A DNA stretch of 64,000 bases from Bifidobacterium miconis (GTDB lineage: Bacteria > Actinomycetota > Actinomycetes > Actinomycetales > Bifidobacteriaceae). The notes under the pieces were generated by a model. That model was given only the letters and a program-made list of their open reading frames with translations, did no database searches and had not been told where the DNA came from. This document shows positions 44,152 through 52,950 of the stretch, one piece after another. The stretch spans positions 1-64,000 of the forward strand of contig NZ_JAHBBH010000010.1 in NCBI RefSeq assembly GCF_019331735.1, read 5' to 3'. A program made the translations under genes and the position numbers. Position 1 is the first letter of the stretch. Each line of letters begins with the position of its first letter.

Positions 44152-46950
44152 CTACCCGTGATGAGCTGCGCCGAGCTGCTCGTCGAGCAAGGCGGCCGGC
44201 CGAAGCTGCATTTCGGGCTGCGCATGTCCGTGCGCCTCGTCGCTGAACCCGGTTTCGCGCAGCACGTTCAGCAATTGGCGCATGCGCTTCAATGCGGAGC
44301 GGCCCTGCTGGCCGATCGCCGCGAACGCCGCCGCGATCGACTCGGCGGACGGCTCTGTGCCGTGGGCCTCGGCCTCGTTCATCATGCGAATGCCGGCCAC
44401 GGTCCGGTCGATCACCGAGGTCAGCGTTTCACTCACCTCGTTTTGGATGTTCGCGCTGATTCGGTCGCGTTCCATATTCGCCGCCAGCACCTTCTGCTTG
44501 GCCTGTTCGGCGCGCAGCGCCTCTTCGCGCGCCTGCAGGACAAGCACGTTCGATCCGTTCGACCGCTGCCATCGCGCCAGCAGGATCGTGCCAGTGCACA
44601 TCGCGCCGACCAGCGCCGCCCAAGACAGATCCTCCACCCATAGTCTGAACATGCTGGGAACCGCGGAGACTGCGAAGTCCTCAGTGCGCAGCATCCAATG
44701 CAGGATGCTGTCGTACCCGTAGGAACTGAGCGCGACCTTGAAGCCGAACAGCACGGCGACCGCCGCGGACGCGCAGCCCGTCCACCGCCATGCGGTCGGC
44801 CGGCCGTACAATACCGCCGAATACAGTGCGCACAATGCGAACAGGTTCGAGAACAGCACCGGCTGGAACACGACCAGTTGGAATGTGGATGCGATCACGA
44901 CCGCCAGCGCCGCGCCCTCGGGAAAACGGCGTCGGAAACACAACGGCAGCATCGTCGTCACCACAATGAACCGGCCGATCGCCAGTTCGCCGGTGGTGCC
45001 GTACAGATACCCGTCGAACATTGATATCGTGTTGCTGCACATGATCGCGGTGAGCAGGAGCGTGCCGATGATGTCGGTCGCCAGGTAGTGTCGTTCGGTC
45101 CACTGCGACAGGCGTTCCACCCAGTTGAACGGCTTGCCGTTCGCCAGTCCGGCCTGCGCGATCGGCTTGGAACGCAGACGGGCGTGCAGACGCGCCCACG
45201 TGGGGAGTTGGGGGAGCGCGGGGGAGGAAGGATGCCTCCGCTCGCTGCGCTCGGTCGGCATGACATGGGAATTGGCTTGTTTGGCTGCGATGGGAGAGTT
45301 GGCTTGTTTGGTCGACATGACGGGGAAGTCGGCTTGTTCGATCGATATGGCGGAGGAGCGTGCGTGTGCGAGCGGTGTCGCGGCGGGGAACGAAGCGTTG
45401 CCCGAGCGCGCGGGGAAATCGCCGGCCGGCATGGCGACGACGGGACGATCGGCCGGTTCGGTTCCGGACAGCTGCACCGGTGCGGCTTGTGCGGCTTCGG
45501 CCCCGCGCAGCGGCACGACGGCGTGTACGGCGAACCCGCCGCCGACCTGCGGTCCGGCCGTCACCGTGCCGCCGGCCGCCTCGACGCGCTCGCGCATGCC
45601 GAGCAGCCCGTAGCCCGGCTTGTGCCCGTCCAACGCCGACGCCGCGCCGCGGCCGTCGTCGCTGACGATGATCTCCAGCGCGCGGTCGGACCAGCGTTCG
45701 TCGATGCGCACGTGCGCGTTCGGTCCGGCGTACTTGCGCACGTTCGTCAACGATTCCTGCACGAGATGATAAACGGCCGTGCTGGCCGCCGCGGTCAGCA
45801 GCTCCGGTCGAACCGTGCCGCTGACTCGGCGTACGATCGCGTCGCCGAATGGACCGGATGATGCGGATGCCGATGCCGCGTTCATCTCCGCCGCTGGCGC
45901 TGCGATGTCCGATGATGGTGCGGATGTCGCCGCCATGGCCGTTGACGTTGCCGCGGCGGAAGATCCGGCGGCCGCCCGCGCCTGGTCGACGAGCGCGCCG
46001 ATGTCCGCGTAGTCGGCGTGCGACGACCCGCCGAACACGCCGAACAGGCGCTTCATGTCGTGCAGCGCGCGCTCCGACTCGTGCCGGATCGTCTCCATCG
46101 TGTGCCGTGCCACGGCCGGATCATGCGCGCCCGCGTACCGGCCGCCGTCCGACTGCACGATGATGATCGACAGCGTGTGCGCGACCACGTCGTGCATGTC
46201 GCGGGCGATGCGCGCGCGTTCCGCCAGCGCCGCGATGCGGCGCTCCTCGGCTTCGCTCGCCTCGAGCGCCTCGTTGCGCTCCTGCATCATGCGGATCGTG
46301 ATCAGCCTCGCCCGCTGCCAGAACGCGGCGATCACGGTCGCGGCAAGACACGCCGCGATCGCCGCCAGATATATCGCCGACTCCTGCAGCAACATCTGCG
46401 CGCACGAACCGGTGAACCCGCCGCCCGCATACACGGCCCGGCAGTCCGGAATCGACCCCGGGACGGCCTGAGCGTATTCGTCGGGCGTGATGTACGGGTC
46501 GAAGAGCGGGCCCAGGTCAAGCGCCCACGCCATCACCGGGCCGGCCAGCGCGCCGACCGCCGAAGCGAGCACGATGAACGCCGTCGTGTTGCGCGGGTCC
46601 CCGTAGACGATCACCGAATACAGCATGACCAAAGCCAGAAAATCCGACGGAACCATCGCCGGCCCCAGCACCAGCTGGATGGCCGCCAATGACGCGAATA
46701 TGAGCGCCGCGGTCTGCGGACGCACGCGACGGATCGCGAGCGGCAACGCCAGCGCAACCGACCATGCGGCCGTCGGACCGATATCGTATGAGAACAGCAT
46801 GCCGGGCATATTGCCGACGCTCGTGCCGAACAACAGGCCGAACGCGAGCGCGGCCAGCAGCGCGGCGATCGAGTCGACGGCCAACGCGCGCGTCCGTCGG
46901 TTGCGTGCAAAAATGTCCCGTATCGTCGTCAGTCGTCGCGTCATGTCCAT
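44152..46950 (-). CDS. Sensor histidine kinase fused to a second, degenerate kinase-like half
   Basis: The 932-residue product has an ordinary NarX-type kinase in residues 1-485: five or six membrane helices, an H-box RIARDMHDVVAHTLS with His253, and an ATPase domain with DDGRG (about 431) and GYGLLGMRERVEAAGGTV. Residues 486-600 form a Pro/Ala/Ser-rich linker with three decapeptide-like repeats (QADFPVMSTK, QANSPIA, QANSHVM). Residues 610-800 are a second membrane domain, then a coiled coil and an H-box-like NMERDRISANIQNEVSETLT in which the HD pair is replaced by Gln836-Asn837. No second ATPase domain follows. The C-terminal half may only sense or dimerise. Confidence 0.88.
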   Translation of the reverse strand: MDMTRRLTTIRDIFARNRRTRALAVDSIAALLAALAFGLLFGTSVGNMPGMLFSYDIGPTAAWSVALALPLAIRRVRPQTAALIFASLAAIQLVLGPAMVPSDFLALVMLYSVIVYGDPRNTTAFIVLASAVGALAGPVMAWALDLGPLFDPYITPDEYAQAVPGSIPDCRAVYAGGGFTGSCAQMLLQESAIYLAAIAACLAATVIAAFWQRARLITIRMMQERNEALEASEAEERRIAALAERARIARDMHDVVAHTLSIIIVQSDGGRYAGAHDPAVARHTMETIRHESERALHDMKRLFGVFGGSSHADYADIGALVDQARAAAGSSAAATSTAMAATSAPSSDIAAPAAEMNAASASASSGPFGDAIVRRVSGTVRPELLTAAASTAVYHLVQESLTNVRKYAGPNAHVRIDERWSDRALEIIVSDDGRGAASALDGHKPGYGLLGMRERVEAAGGTVTAGPQVGGGFAVHAVVPLRGAEAAQAAPVQLSGTEPADRPVVAMPAGDFPARSGNASFPAATPLAHARSSAISIEQADFPVMSTKQANSPIAAKQANSHVMPTERSERRHPSSPALPQLPTWARLHARLRSKPIAQAGLANGKPFNWVERLSQWTERHYLATDIIGTLLLTAIMCSNTISMFDGYLYGTTGELAIGRFIVVTTMLPLCFRRRFPEGAALAVVIASTFQLVVFQPVLFSNLFALCALYSAVLYGRPTAWRWTGCASAAVAVLFGFKVALSSYGYDSILHWMLRTEDFAVSAVPSMFRLWVEDLSWAALVGAMCTGTILLARWQRSNGSNVLVLQAREEALRAEQAKQKVLAANMERDRISANIQNEVSETLTSVIDRTVAGIRMMNEAEAHGTEPSAESIAAAFAAIGQQGRSALKRMRQLLNVLRETGFSDEAHGHAQPEMQLRPAALLDEQLGAAHHG
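45228..45360. repeat. Repeat-like sequence within the sensor kinase linker
   Basis: On the plus strand this tract contains CTCGCTGCGCTCGG, a core I know from dispersed intergenic repeats of several bacterial genomes. Three degenerate units of about 30 bases follow, each containing GGCTTGTT (for example TTGGCTTGTTTGG twice). It is translated on the minus strand as the linker between the two kinase halves. Confidence 0.65.
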
Positions 46951-47218
46951 GACCGTCCAGCGTAGCGCGCCATCATCCGTACGGCCATCATGCGTCGGGA
47001 TGAAGCAGGGGAACGACGCGTGGCAGACGGCAGGGCAGTGGACCTGACGGCAGACGGAACAGGCCCGCGATACGATCGCGAACGGCTTGGTTGTCCCCGC
47101 GTGCGGCTGATATGGAGGACATCACGGATCCGCCGAGAGCGTTCGCGGGACCGCGAAGGTCTTGCGGACACGTTCCGCGGAGAACGCCGCCGCGGAAGCC
47201 AAGGAAAGGAATAGCGCA

Positions 47219-48565
47219 ATGACGTTGCTTGCCGAATACTACGTGCCGGGACTGCACGTTGAGGACCATTCGATCAAAGTGCCGCTCGACTGGACCGGGC
47301 ACGAGCCGGGCCGAGGCTTCGACGGCGAGTCGATCAGCCTGTTCTACCGCGTGGTCACCGCGCCCGAACACGTGCACGACGACCTGCCGCTGCTCGTCTA
47401 CCTGCAGGGAGGCCCGGGCGGCGAAAGCCCGCGCCCGCTCAGCCCGAGCTCCGACGGCTGGATCGCGGAGGCGATCAAGCACTTCCGCGTCGTCTTGCCC
47501 GACCAGCGCGGCACCGGACGCTCCAACCGCGTCGACACGCAGGTCATGGCACGACTCGCCCCGGCAGGCGCCCGCGCGCAGGCCGACTATCTCAAGCTGT
47601 TCCTCGCCGATTCGATCGTGCGCGACTTCGAACACCTGCGCCGCACCGAGTTCGCCGGCGCGAAGTGGGTGACGCTCGGCCAAAGCTACGGCGGCTTCCT
47701 CACGCTCACCTACCTGTCGCTGTTCCCGGCCGGCGTGGCCGCGAGCTTCACGTGCGGCGGCATCCCGCACGTGCCGGCCGACGCGGCCGAAGTGTACGAG
47801 CACACGTTCCCGCGCATGGTGCGCAAGACCGCGCAGTTCTACGAACGCTACCCCCAGGACGTCGAACGTGTGGCCGCCGTGGCCGACCGCCTTGCCGGCG
47901 GCGACGTGACGCTGCCGAACGGCGACCCGTTCACCGTGGAACGCCTGCAGTGCCTCGGCTCCGACTTTGGCATGAAGCCGAGCTTCGAACGCGTGCACTG
48001 GATCTTCGACGCCGCGTTCCTCGACGGCGACGGCTCCGCCAGCGCCGGTTCGCCGCTGTCCGACGAGTTCCTGTCGCGCGTGGAGGCGGCCACGTCGTCG
48101 CGCCCGCTGTACTGGCCGCTGCAGGAGTTCATCTACGCGAACGGCGAGATGAACGAGCCGATCCGCTGGGCCGCGCAGCGCGTGCGCGACACGAAGCCCG
48201 AATTCGCCGCCGGCGTGCGTCCGCTCAACTTCACCGGCGAGGCGATGTTCCCGTGGATGTTCGAACAGGAGCGCGCGCTGCGCCCGTTCAAGCCGGCCAT
48301 GGACTTGCTCATGGAGGACACCAAGTTCGGCGTGATCTACGACGCCGACCAGCTGGCCCGCAACGAAGTGCCATTGCAGGCGGCCGTGTATTTCGACGAC
48401 ATGTACGTCGACTCCGGCATGCAGCTCGACACGCTCAGCCGCGTCGGCAACGCGCACGCCTGGGTCACCAACGAGTTCGAGCACGACGGCAACCACGGCG
48501 ACCGCGTGTTCAAGCATCTGTACGCGGAAGCACTGAACCGCGGCGATCTGGAACCGCTGTTCTGA
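47219..48565 (+). CDS. Prolyl aminopeptidase (S33 alpha/beta hydrolase)
   Basis: A 448-residue alpha/beta-hydrolase. The oxyanion region is LVYLQGGPGGESPRP, the nucleophile motif is GQSYGGFLT, and DQRGTGRSNRVDTQ precedes it. A late His lies in DGNHGDRVFKH. The DQRGTG and QGGPG signatures and a large helical cap are those of the longer prolyl aminopeptidases (proline iminopeptidases), which release N-terminal Pro from peptides. The start at 47219 follows AAAGGA. It leads a group with proC, sdaA and other peptidase genes, all on the same strand, suggesting peptide and amino-acid catabolism. Confidence 0.9.
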   Translation: MTLLAEYYVPGLHVEDHSIKVPLDWTGHEPGRGFDGESISLFYRVVTAPEHVHDDLPLLVYLQGGPGGESPRPLSPSSDGWIAEAIKHFRVVLPDQRGTGRSNRVDTQVMARLAPAGARAQADYLKLFLADSIVRDFEHLRRTEFAGAKWVTLGQSYGGFLTLTYLSLFPAGVAASFTCGGIPHVPADAAEVYEHTFPRMVRKTAQFYERYPQDVERVAAVADRLAGGDVTLPNGDPFTVERLQCLGSDFGMKPSFERVHWIFDAAFLDGDGSASAGSPLSDEFLSRVEAATSSRPLYWPLQEFIYANGEMNEPIRWAAQRVRDTKPEFAAGVRPLNFTGEAMFPWMFEQERALRPFKPAMDLLMEDTKFGVIYDADQLARNEVPLQAAVYFDDMYVDSGMQLDTLSRVGNAHAWVTNEFEHDGNHGDRVFKHLYAEALNRGDLEPLF

Positions 48566-48609
48566 CAAGCCGCACGGCATCCGCCACGTACGCAACGAAA
48601 GGACACACC

Positions 48610-49413
48610 ATGAGCATGGACATCACCATCGGATTCATCGGCTACGGCAACATGGCCCAGGCCATCGCGCGCGGGCTCGTCGACGCGGGCGTCGTCGACG
48701 GCGGCCGCATCGTCGCCTGCGCCGCGCATTGGGACAAGCTCGAACGCACCACGGCCGAAATCGGCGCGCGCCCGCTGCGCAACGCGACCGAAGTCGCCGC
48801 CGCGGCCGACGTCGTGATCGTCGCGATCAAGCCGTACCAGATCGAGTCCGTCGTCGGACCGATCGTCGACGAGCTGGCCAAGCCCGGCAAATTCGTCGTG
48901 TCGATCGCCGCCGGCTGGGATCTCGCGAAATACCGCGACCTGTTCGGCGACGCGTTCGCGGACGCGCACGTGCAGTGCACGATCCCGAACACGCCGATGG
49001 CCGTCGGCAAGGGCGTGCTCGTCACCGAAGCGGACAACACGCTCACCGACGCGCAGAACGCGACGTTCGAGGCCCTGTTCGCGCCGATCAGCCTCATCGA
49101 ACGCGTCGACGCCGCGCATATGAACATCGCCATGTGCATCGCCGGCTGCGCGCCCGCGTTCACCGACATGTACATCGAGGCGCTCGGCGACGCCGGCGTC
49201 AAATACGGTCTCCAGCGCGCCGCCGCCTACCGCATGGCCGCCAAGATGGTCGAAGGCGTGGGCGCGCTGTACATGGCCACCGAAACGCACCCCGGCGCGA
49301 TGAAGGACGCCGTCTGCTCGCCCGGCGGCACCACGATCCGCGGCGTCGTCCAGCTCGAAAAGGACGGCTTCCGCGGCGCGGTCATTAACGCGGTGGACGC
49401 GATCGAGGCATAA
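48610..49413 (+). CDS. proC: Pyrroline-5-carboxylate reductase
   Basis: A 267-residue protein with an N-terminal Rossmann motif ITIGFIGYGNMAQAIARGL, the strand VVIVAIKPYQIESVV, the VQCTIPNTPMAVGKG segment and the C-terminal signature KDAVCSPGGTTIRGVVQLE. It reduces P5C to proline with NAD(P)H, the last step of proline synthesis. AAAGGA precedes the ATG. The gene follows the prolyl aminopeptidase gene by 44 bases. Met3 at 48616 could also serve as the start. Confidence 0.95.
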   Translation: MSMDITIGFIGYGNMAQAIARGLVDAGVVDGGRIVACAAHWDKLERTTAEIGARPLRNATEVAAAADVVIVAIKPYQIESVVGPIVDELAKPGKFVVSIAAGWDLAKYRDLFGDAFADAHVQCTIPNTPMAVGKGVLVTEADNTLTDAQNATFEALFAPISLIERVDAAHMNIAMCIAGCAPAFTDMYIEALGDAGVKYGLQRAAAYRMAAKMVEGVGALYMATETHPGAMKDAVCSPGGTTIRGVVQLEKDGFRGAVINAVDAIEA

Positions 49414-49499
49414 CCTGTCCTCCAACGGCACCAACGCGCGCGAACGGCCGGCACCAACCATGTCGGCCGCACGATCAACGGCAACGGAAGGAGCACCGC

Positions 49500-50957
49500 A
49501 TGTTCAGCATCCTCGACATGTTCAAAATCGGCGTGGGACCCAGCTCGTCGCACACGGTCGGACCGATGTGCGCCGCGCACGAATTCGCCGCGTCGCTTGT
49601 CTCCGACGGACTGATCGACCGCGTCGCACGCGTGCGCACCACACTGTACGGCTCGCTCGCCCTGACCGGCATGGGCCACGGCACCGACCGCGCCTCCGTC
49701 GCCGGACTCGAAGGAGGTCTCCCGGCCACCGTCGACACCAACCACGTGCTCTCCATCAAGCAGGAATGCGAGCAAACCGGCCGGCTCAAACTCGCCGGGG
49801 TCAAGGACATCGCCTTCGACTACGAGCACGACGTCGTCTTCGAACTGTGGCAGCGCATGGCTGCCCACCCCAACGGCATGCGGTTCCAGGCGTTCGACGC
49901 GTCCGGCAACCTCGTCGACGAACAGGTCTGGTATTCGATCGGCGGCGGCTTCATCCGCAAGGGGCACCCGGGCGACCTCATGATCGGCATCCACGACAGG
50001 CCGCCGGCGGGCACGTCGTTCGCCGACGAGGACGAATCGTCGTCCGTCGACTTCGGACCGCGCGTGCCGTACAACTTCACGACCGGCAGCGAACTGCTCG
50101 CCATCTGCAAACGCGAGCGCATGCCCATCGCCGACATCGTCTGGGCGAACGAAATCGCGATGCGCCCCGCCGAACAGGTGCGTGCCGAACTGCTGCGCGT
50201 GTGGACGACGATGCACGAGTGCGTGCTCAACGGCTGCATGAGTCCCGCGAAGACGCTGCCCGGCGGACTCGACGTGCCGCGCCGCGCGCCCAAGATGTAC
50301 GCGCGGCTGTCCGCCAACAGCGACCTGCTCAACCGTCGCCGGCGTTCGGACGCGGTGCTCGAATCGTCCGACGCGGCATGGGTCAACCTGTTCGCGCTCG
50401 CCGTGAGCGAGGAGAACGCGGGCGGCGGGCGCATCGTGACCGCGCCGACCAACGGCTCGGCCGGCATCATCCCGGCCGTGCTCGAATACTACTGGCATTT
50501 CGTCGATTCGGCCGACGAGGACGGCATCGTCACGTTCCTGCTCACCGCCGGCGCGGTCGGCTACCTGTTCAAGCGCAACGCGTCGATCTCCGGCGCGGAG
50601 GTCGGCTGCCAGGGCGAGGTCGGCTCGGCCTGCTCGATGGCCGCGGCAGGACTGTGCGCCGTGGTCGGCGGCACGTCCGCGCAGGTCGAGAACGCGGCCG
50701 AAATCGGCATCGAACATAACCTCGGCCTCACCTGCGACCCGGTCGGCGGCCTCGTGCAGATCCCGTGCATCGAACGCAACGCGATGGCCGCGAACACCGC
50801 CATCAACGCGGTGCGCATGGCCATGCTCGGCGACGGATCGCACATCGTCACGCTCGACCAGGCCATCAAGACCATGAAGGACACGGGCGAGGACATGATG
50901 GCCAAGTACAAGGAGACGTCGCAGGGCGGGCTTGCCGTCAACGTCGTCGAATGCTGA
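49500..50957 (+). CDS. sdaA: L-serine ammonia-lyase, iron-sulfur type, single chain
   Basis: A 485-residue enzyme with the beta-domain motif MFKIGVGPSSSHTVGPM at the start and the alpha-domain cysteines in GCQGEVGSACSMAAAGLC, LTCDPVGGLVQIPC and nearby. These bind the [4Fe-4S] cluster that activates serine for deamination to pyruvate and ammonia. VTAPTNGSAGIIPAVL is also conserved. The single-chain form fuses the two subunits found separately in Bacillus. AAGGAG lies upstream of the ATG. Confidence 0.95.
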   Translation: MFSILDMFKIGVGPSSSHTVGPMCAAHEFAASLVSDGLIDRVARVRTTLYGSLALTGMGHGTDRASVAGLEGGLPATVDTNHVLSIKQECEQTGRLKLAGVKDIAFDYEHDVVFELWQRMAAHPNGMRFQAFDASGNLVDEQVWYSIGGGFIRKGHPGDLMIGIHDRPPAGTSFADEDESSSVDFGPRVPYNFTTGSELLAICKRERMPIADIVWANEIAMRPAEQVRAELLRVWTTMHECVLNGCMSPAKTLPGGLDVPRRAPKMYARLSANSDLLNRRRRSDAVLESSDAAWVNLFALAVSEENAGGGRIVTAPTNGSAGIIPAVLEYYWHFVDSADEDGIVTFLLTAGAVGYLFKRNASISGAEVGCQGEVGSACSMAAAGLCAVVGGTSAQVENAAEIGIEHNLGLTCDPVGGLVQIPCIERNAMAANTAINAVRMAMLGDGSHIVTLDQAIKTMKDTGEDMMAKYKETSQGGLAVNVVEC

Positions 50958-51073
50958 ACGCGGCCCGTACGCCGACCGCCGGACGGCGATAGGGTGGGCG
51001 TCGGCCATGGCGCCGCCATCGGCCGGTCGCCGATCGGCCGCATCGGCCGCACTCACGAAAGGAAGACCGTCGC

Positions 51074-52924
51074 ATGAGCGACATGCAATACTCGTACGAA
51101 AACGCGATCCGCGAATTCGTGTACATCGAACTGCCGTTCGACGGCGATGCGGACGGACGCAACGATCTGGTGCGCGCCGACATCATCCGCCCGCGCGAAC
51201 TCGACGGCACGGCGAACATCCCCGTCATCATGGACCCGAGCCCGTATTACGAGCTGTACGACCGGCACGGCGAGAAGTTCGAATACTCGCATCCGGAGGA
51301 CAAGTGGAACAGCCCGCTCAAGCTGTTCCCGTTCTTCTACGACAACTACTTCGTGCCGCGCGGCTACGCGGTCATCCTGCTCAGCACGTCCGGCACCGCG
51401 CTGTCCGAGGGATTCTGCGACATCGGCGGCCCCAAGGACATCGCCTCCGCGAACGCGGTCGTCGACTGGCTCAACGGGCGCGCCAAAGGCTACATGACGC
51501 GCGACCGGCGCACTCCGGACAACGAGATGACCGCCTACTGGGCGTCCGGGCTCGTCGGCGCGATCGGCAAATCCTACGACGGTTCCGTGCCCAACGGCAT
51601 GGCCGCCACCGGCATCGACGGGCTCAAGACCATCGTGCCGATCTCCGCGATCTCCAGCCAGTACGACTGGTACCACCCGCACGGCGCGCTGCTCAACGGC
51701 GACGACGCGGACGGCGGCTGGTTCGAACCCGACAACTTCGCCGTCACCCTGCAGTCCACCGCCGACGGCAAACTCCAGCGGTTCAACACCAAGGGCGGCT
51801 GGCAGCGCCTGCACGACGGAGCCGACAAGAAACACCGCAGCACCAACGAATTCTGGGCCGAACGCGACTACCGCGCGCACGTCGACCGGTTCAAGGCCAG
51901 CGTGTTCCTCGTACACGGCGTCAACGACCTCAACGTGATGATGAACCAAGTCGACTCGTATTGGAAGGCGCTGGGGGAGCACGGCGTGCCGCGCAAGATC
52001 TGGCTGCACCAGTACGCGCACGACGACCCGTTCGACGTGCGGCACGACATGTGGCTCGAGACCTTGGAACGCTGGTTCGACTACTGGCTCAAGGGCATCG
52101 ACAACGGCATCATGGACGAGCCCGAAGCCTCGATCGAGGACCCGGACGGCAACTGGCACGAATACGCGAGCTGGCCCGTGCCGGGAGCCGCGCCGCGCAC
52201 GTTCGGCGTGCGCGCGGCGTGCGGAAACGCGGATGCGGACGCCGCCGGTGCCGCCGACGCTCGGCTCGAACTGGCCGACATCGCGGACGACGGCGTCGAC
52301 GACGATCACGCGTCATCCGACGCGACGAACGAGCCGGCGCACGTCGCCACGATCAAGGGCGCGCGCATCAGGGAACTCACGACGTACGCCGAATCGCACG
52401 CCGCGCACGACGACCGGCTGCTGGCCGTCGGCGCGCCGCTGGAGCGCGACCGGCACATCTCCGGCACACCGCGGATCAGCCTGCGCGTCAAGGCGAGCGC
52501 CGCCGACACCAACCTGTGTGCGTCCCTCATCGAATACGGCGAAGGCAACTACGTGCAGGTGAGCGAAGACATCCACGCGCTCGTCGAACTCAAGGAAAAG
52601 CGGCAGCCAGCCGGCGGCACGTCCGACGACGACAAGGCGATCTTCCCCGTGTGCGTGCCGCGCAAGTCGCACGAGATGCAGAACATGGTCACGCGCGGCT
52701 GGATCGCCACCGCGCACAAGGACTCGTTCGCCGAATTCACGCCCACGCCGGTCGGCGCATGGATGGACGTGTCGTTCGACCTGCTCGCCACCGACTGGAC
52801 CGTGCGCGCCGGGCACCGGCTCGCGCTCGCGGTCTACAACAACTCGAAGCGCCTCGCCGCCGTGCCGTTGTCGGACTTTGCGATTGACCTCGATTCGGTG
52901 CGATTGACGATTCCGATGAACTGA
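51074..52924 (+). CDS. X-Pro dipeptidyl-peptidase (S15) family hydrolase
   Basis: The 616-residue protein has the alpha/beta-hydrolase nucleophile in GAIGKSYDGSVPNG (Ser167), an acid in FLVHGVNDLNVMM and His in HQYAHDDPF. The C-terminal third is a beta-rich domain (RISLRVKASAADTNLCASLI, AWMDVSFDLLATDWTVRAGH) typical of X-Pro dipeptidyl-peptidases and cocaine-esterase relatives. The GKSYDG form favours a real X-Pro dipeptidyl-peptidase, fitting its place among proline-peptide genes. It lacks a signal peptide and is probably cytoplasmic. An acidic Ala/Asp insertion near residues 385-415 may be a loop. GAAAGGAAG precedes the ATG. Confidence 0.87.
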   Translation: MSDMQYSYENAIREFVYIELPFDGDADGRNDLVRADIIRPRELDGTANIPVIMDPSPYYELYDRHGEKFEYSHPEDKWNSPLKLFPFFYDNYFVPRGYAVILLSTSGTALSEGFCDIGGPKDIASANAVVDWLNGRAKGYMTRDRRTPDNEMTAYWASGLVGAIGKSYDGSVPNGMAATGIDGLKTIVPISAISSQYDWYHPHGALLNGDDADGGWFEPDNFAVTLQSTADGKLQRFNTKGGWQRLHDGADKKHRSTNEFWAERDYRAHVDRFKASVFLVHGVNDLNVMMNQVDSYWKALGEHGVPRKIWLHQYAHDDPFDVRHDMWLETLERWFDYWLKGIDNGIMDEPEASIEDPDGNWHEYASWPVPGAAPRTFGVRAACGNADADAAGAADARLELADIADDGVDDDHASSDATNEPAHVATIKGARIRELTTYAESHAAHDDRLLAVGAPLERDRHISGTPRISLRVKASAADTNLCASLIEYGEGNYVQVSEDIHALVELKEKRQPAGGTSDDDKAIFPVCVPRKSHEMQNMVTRGWIATAHKDSFAEFTPTPVGAWMDVSFDLLATDWTVRAGHRLALAVYNNSKRLAAVPLSDFAIDLDSVRLTIPMN

Positions 52925-52950
52925 GCGGCGAGGGCGTGCGCGGCACGCCA

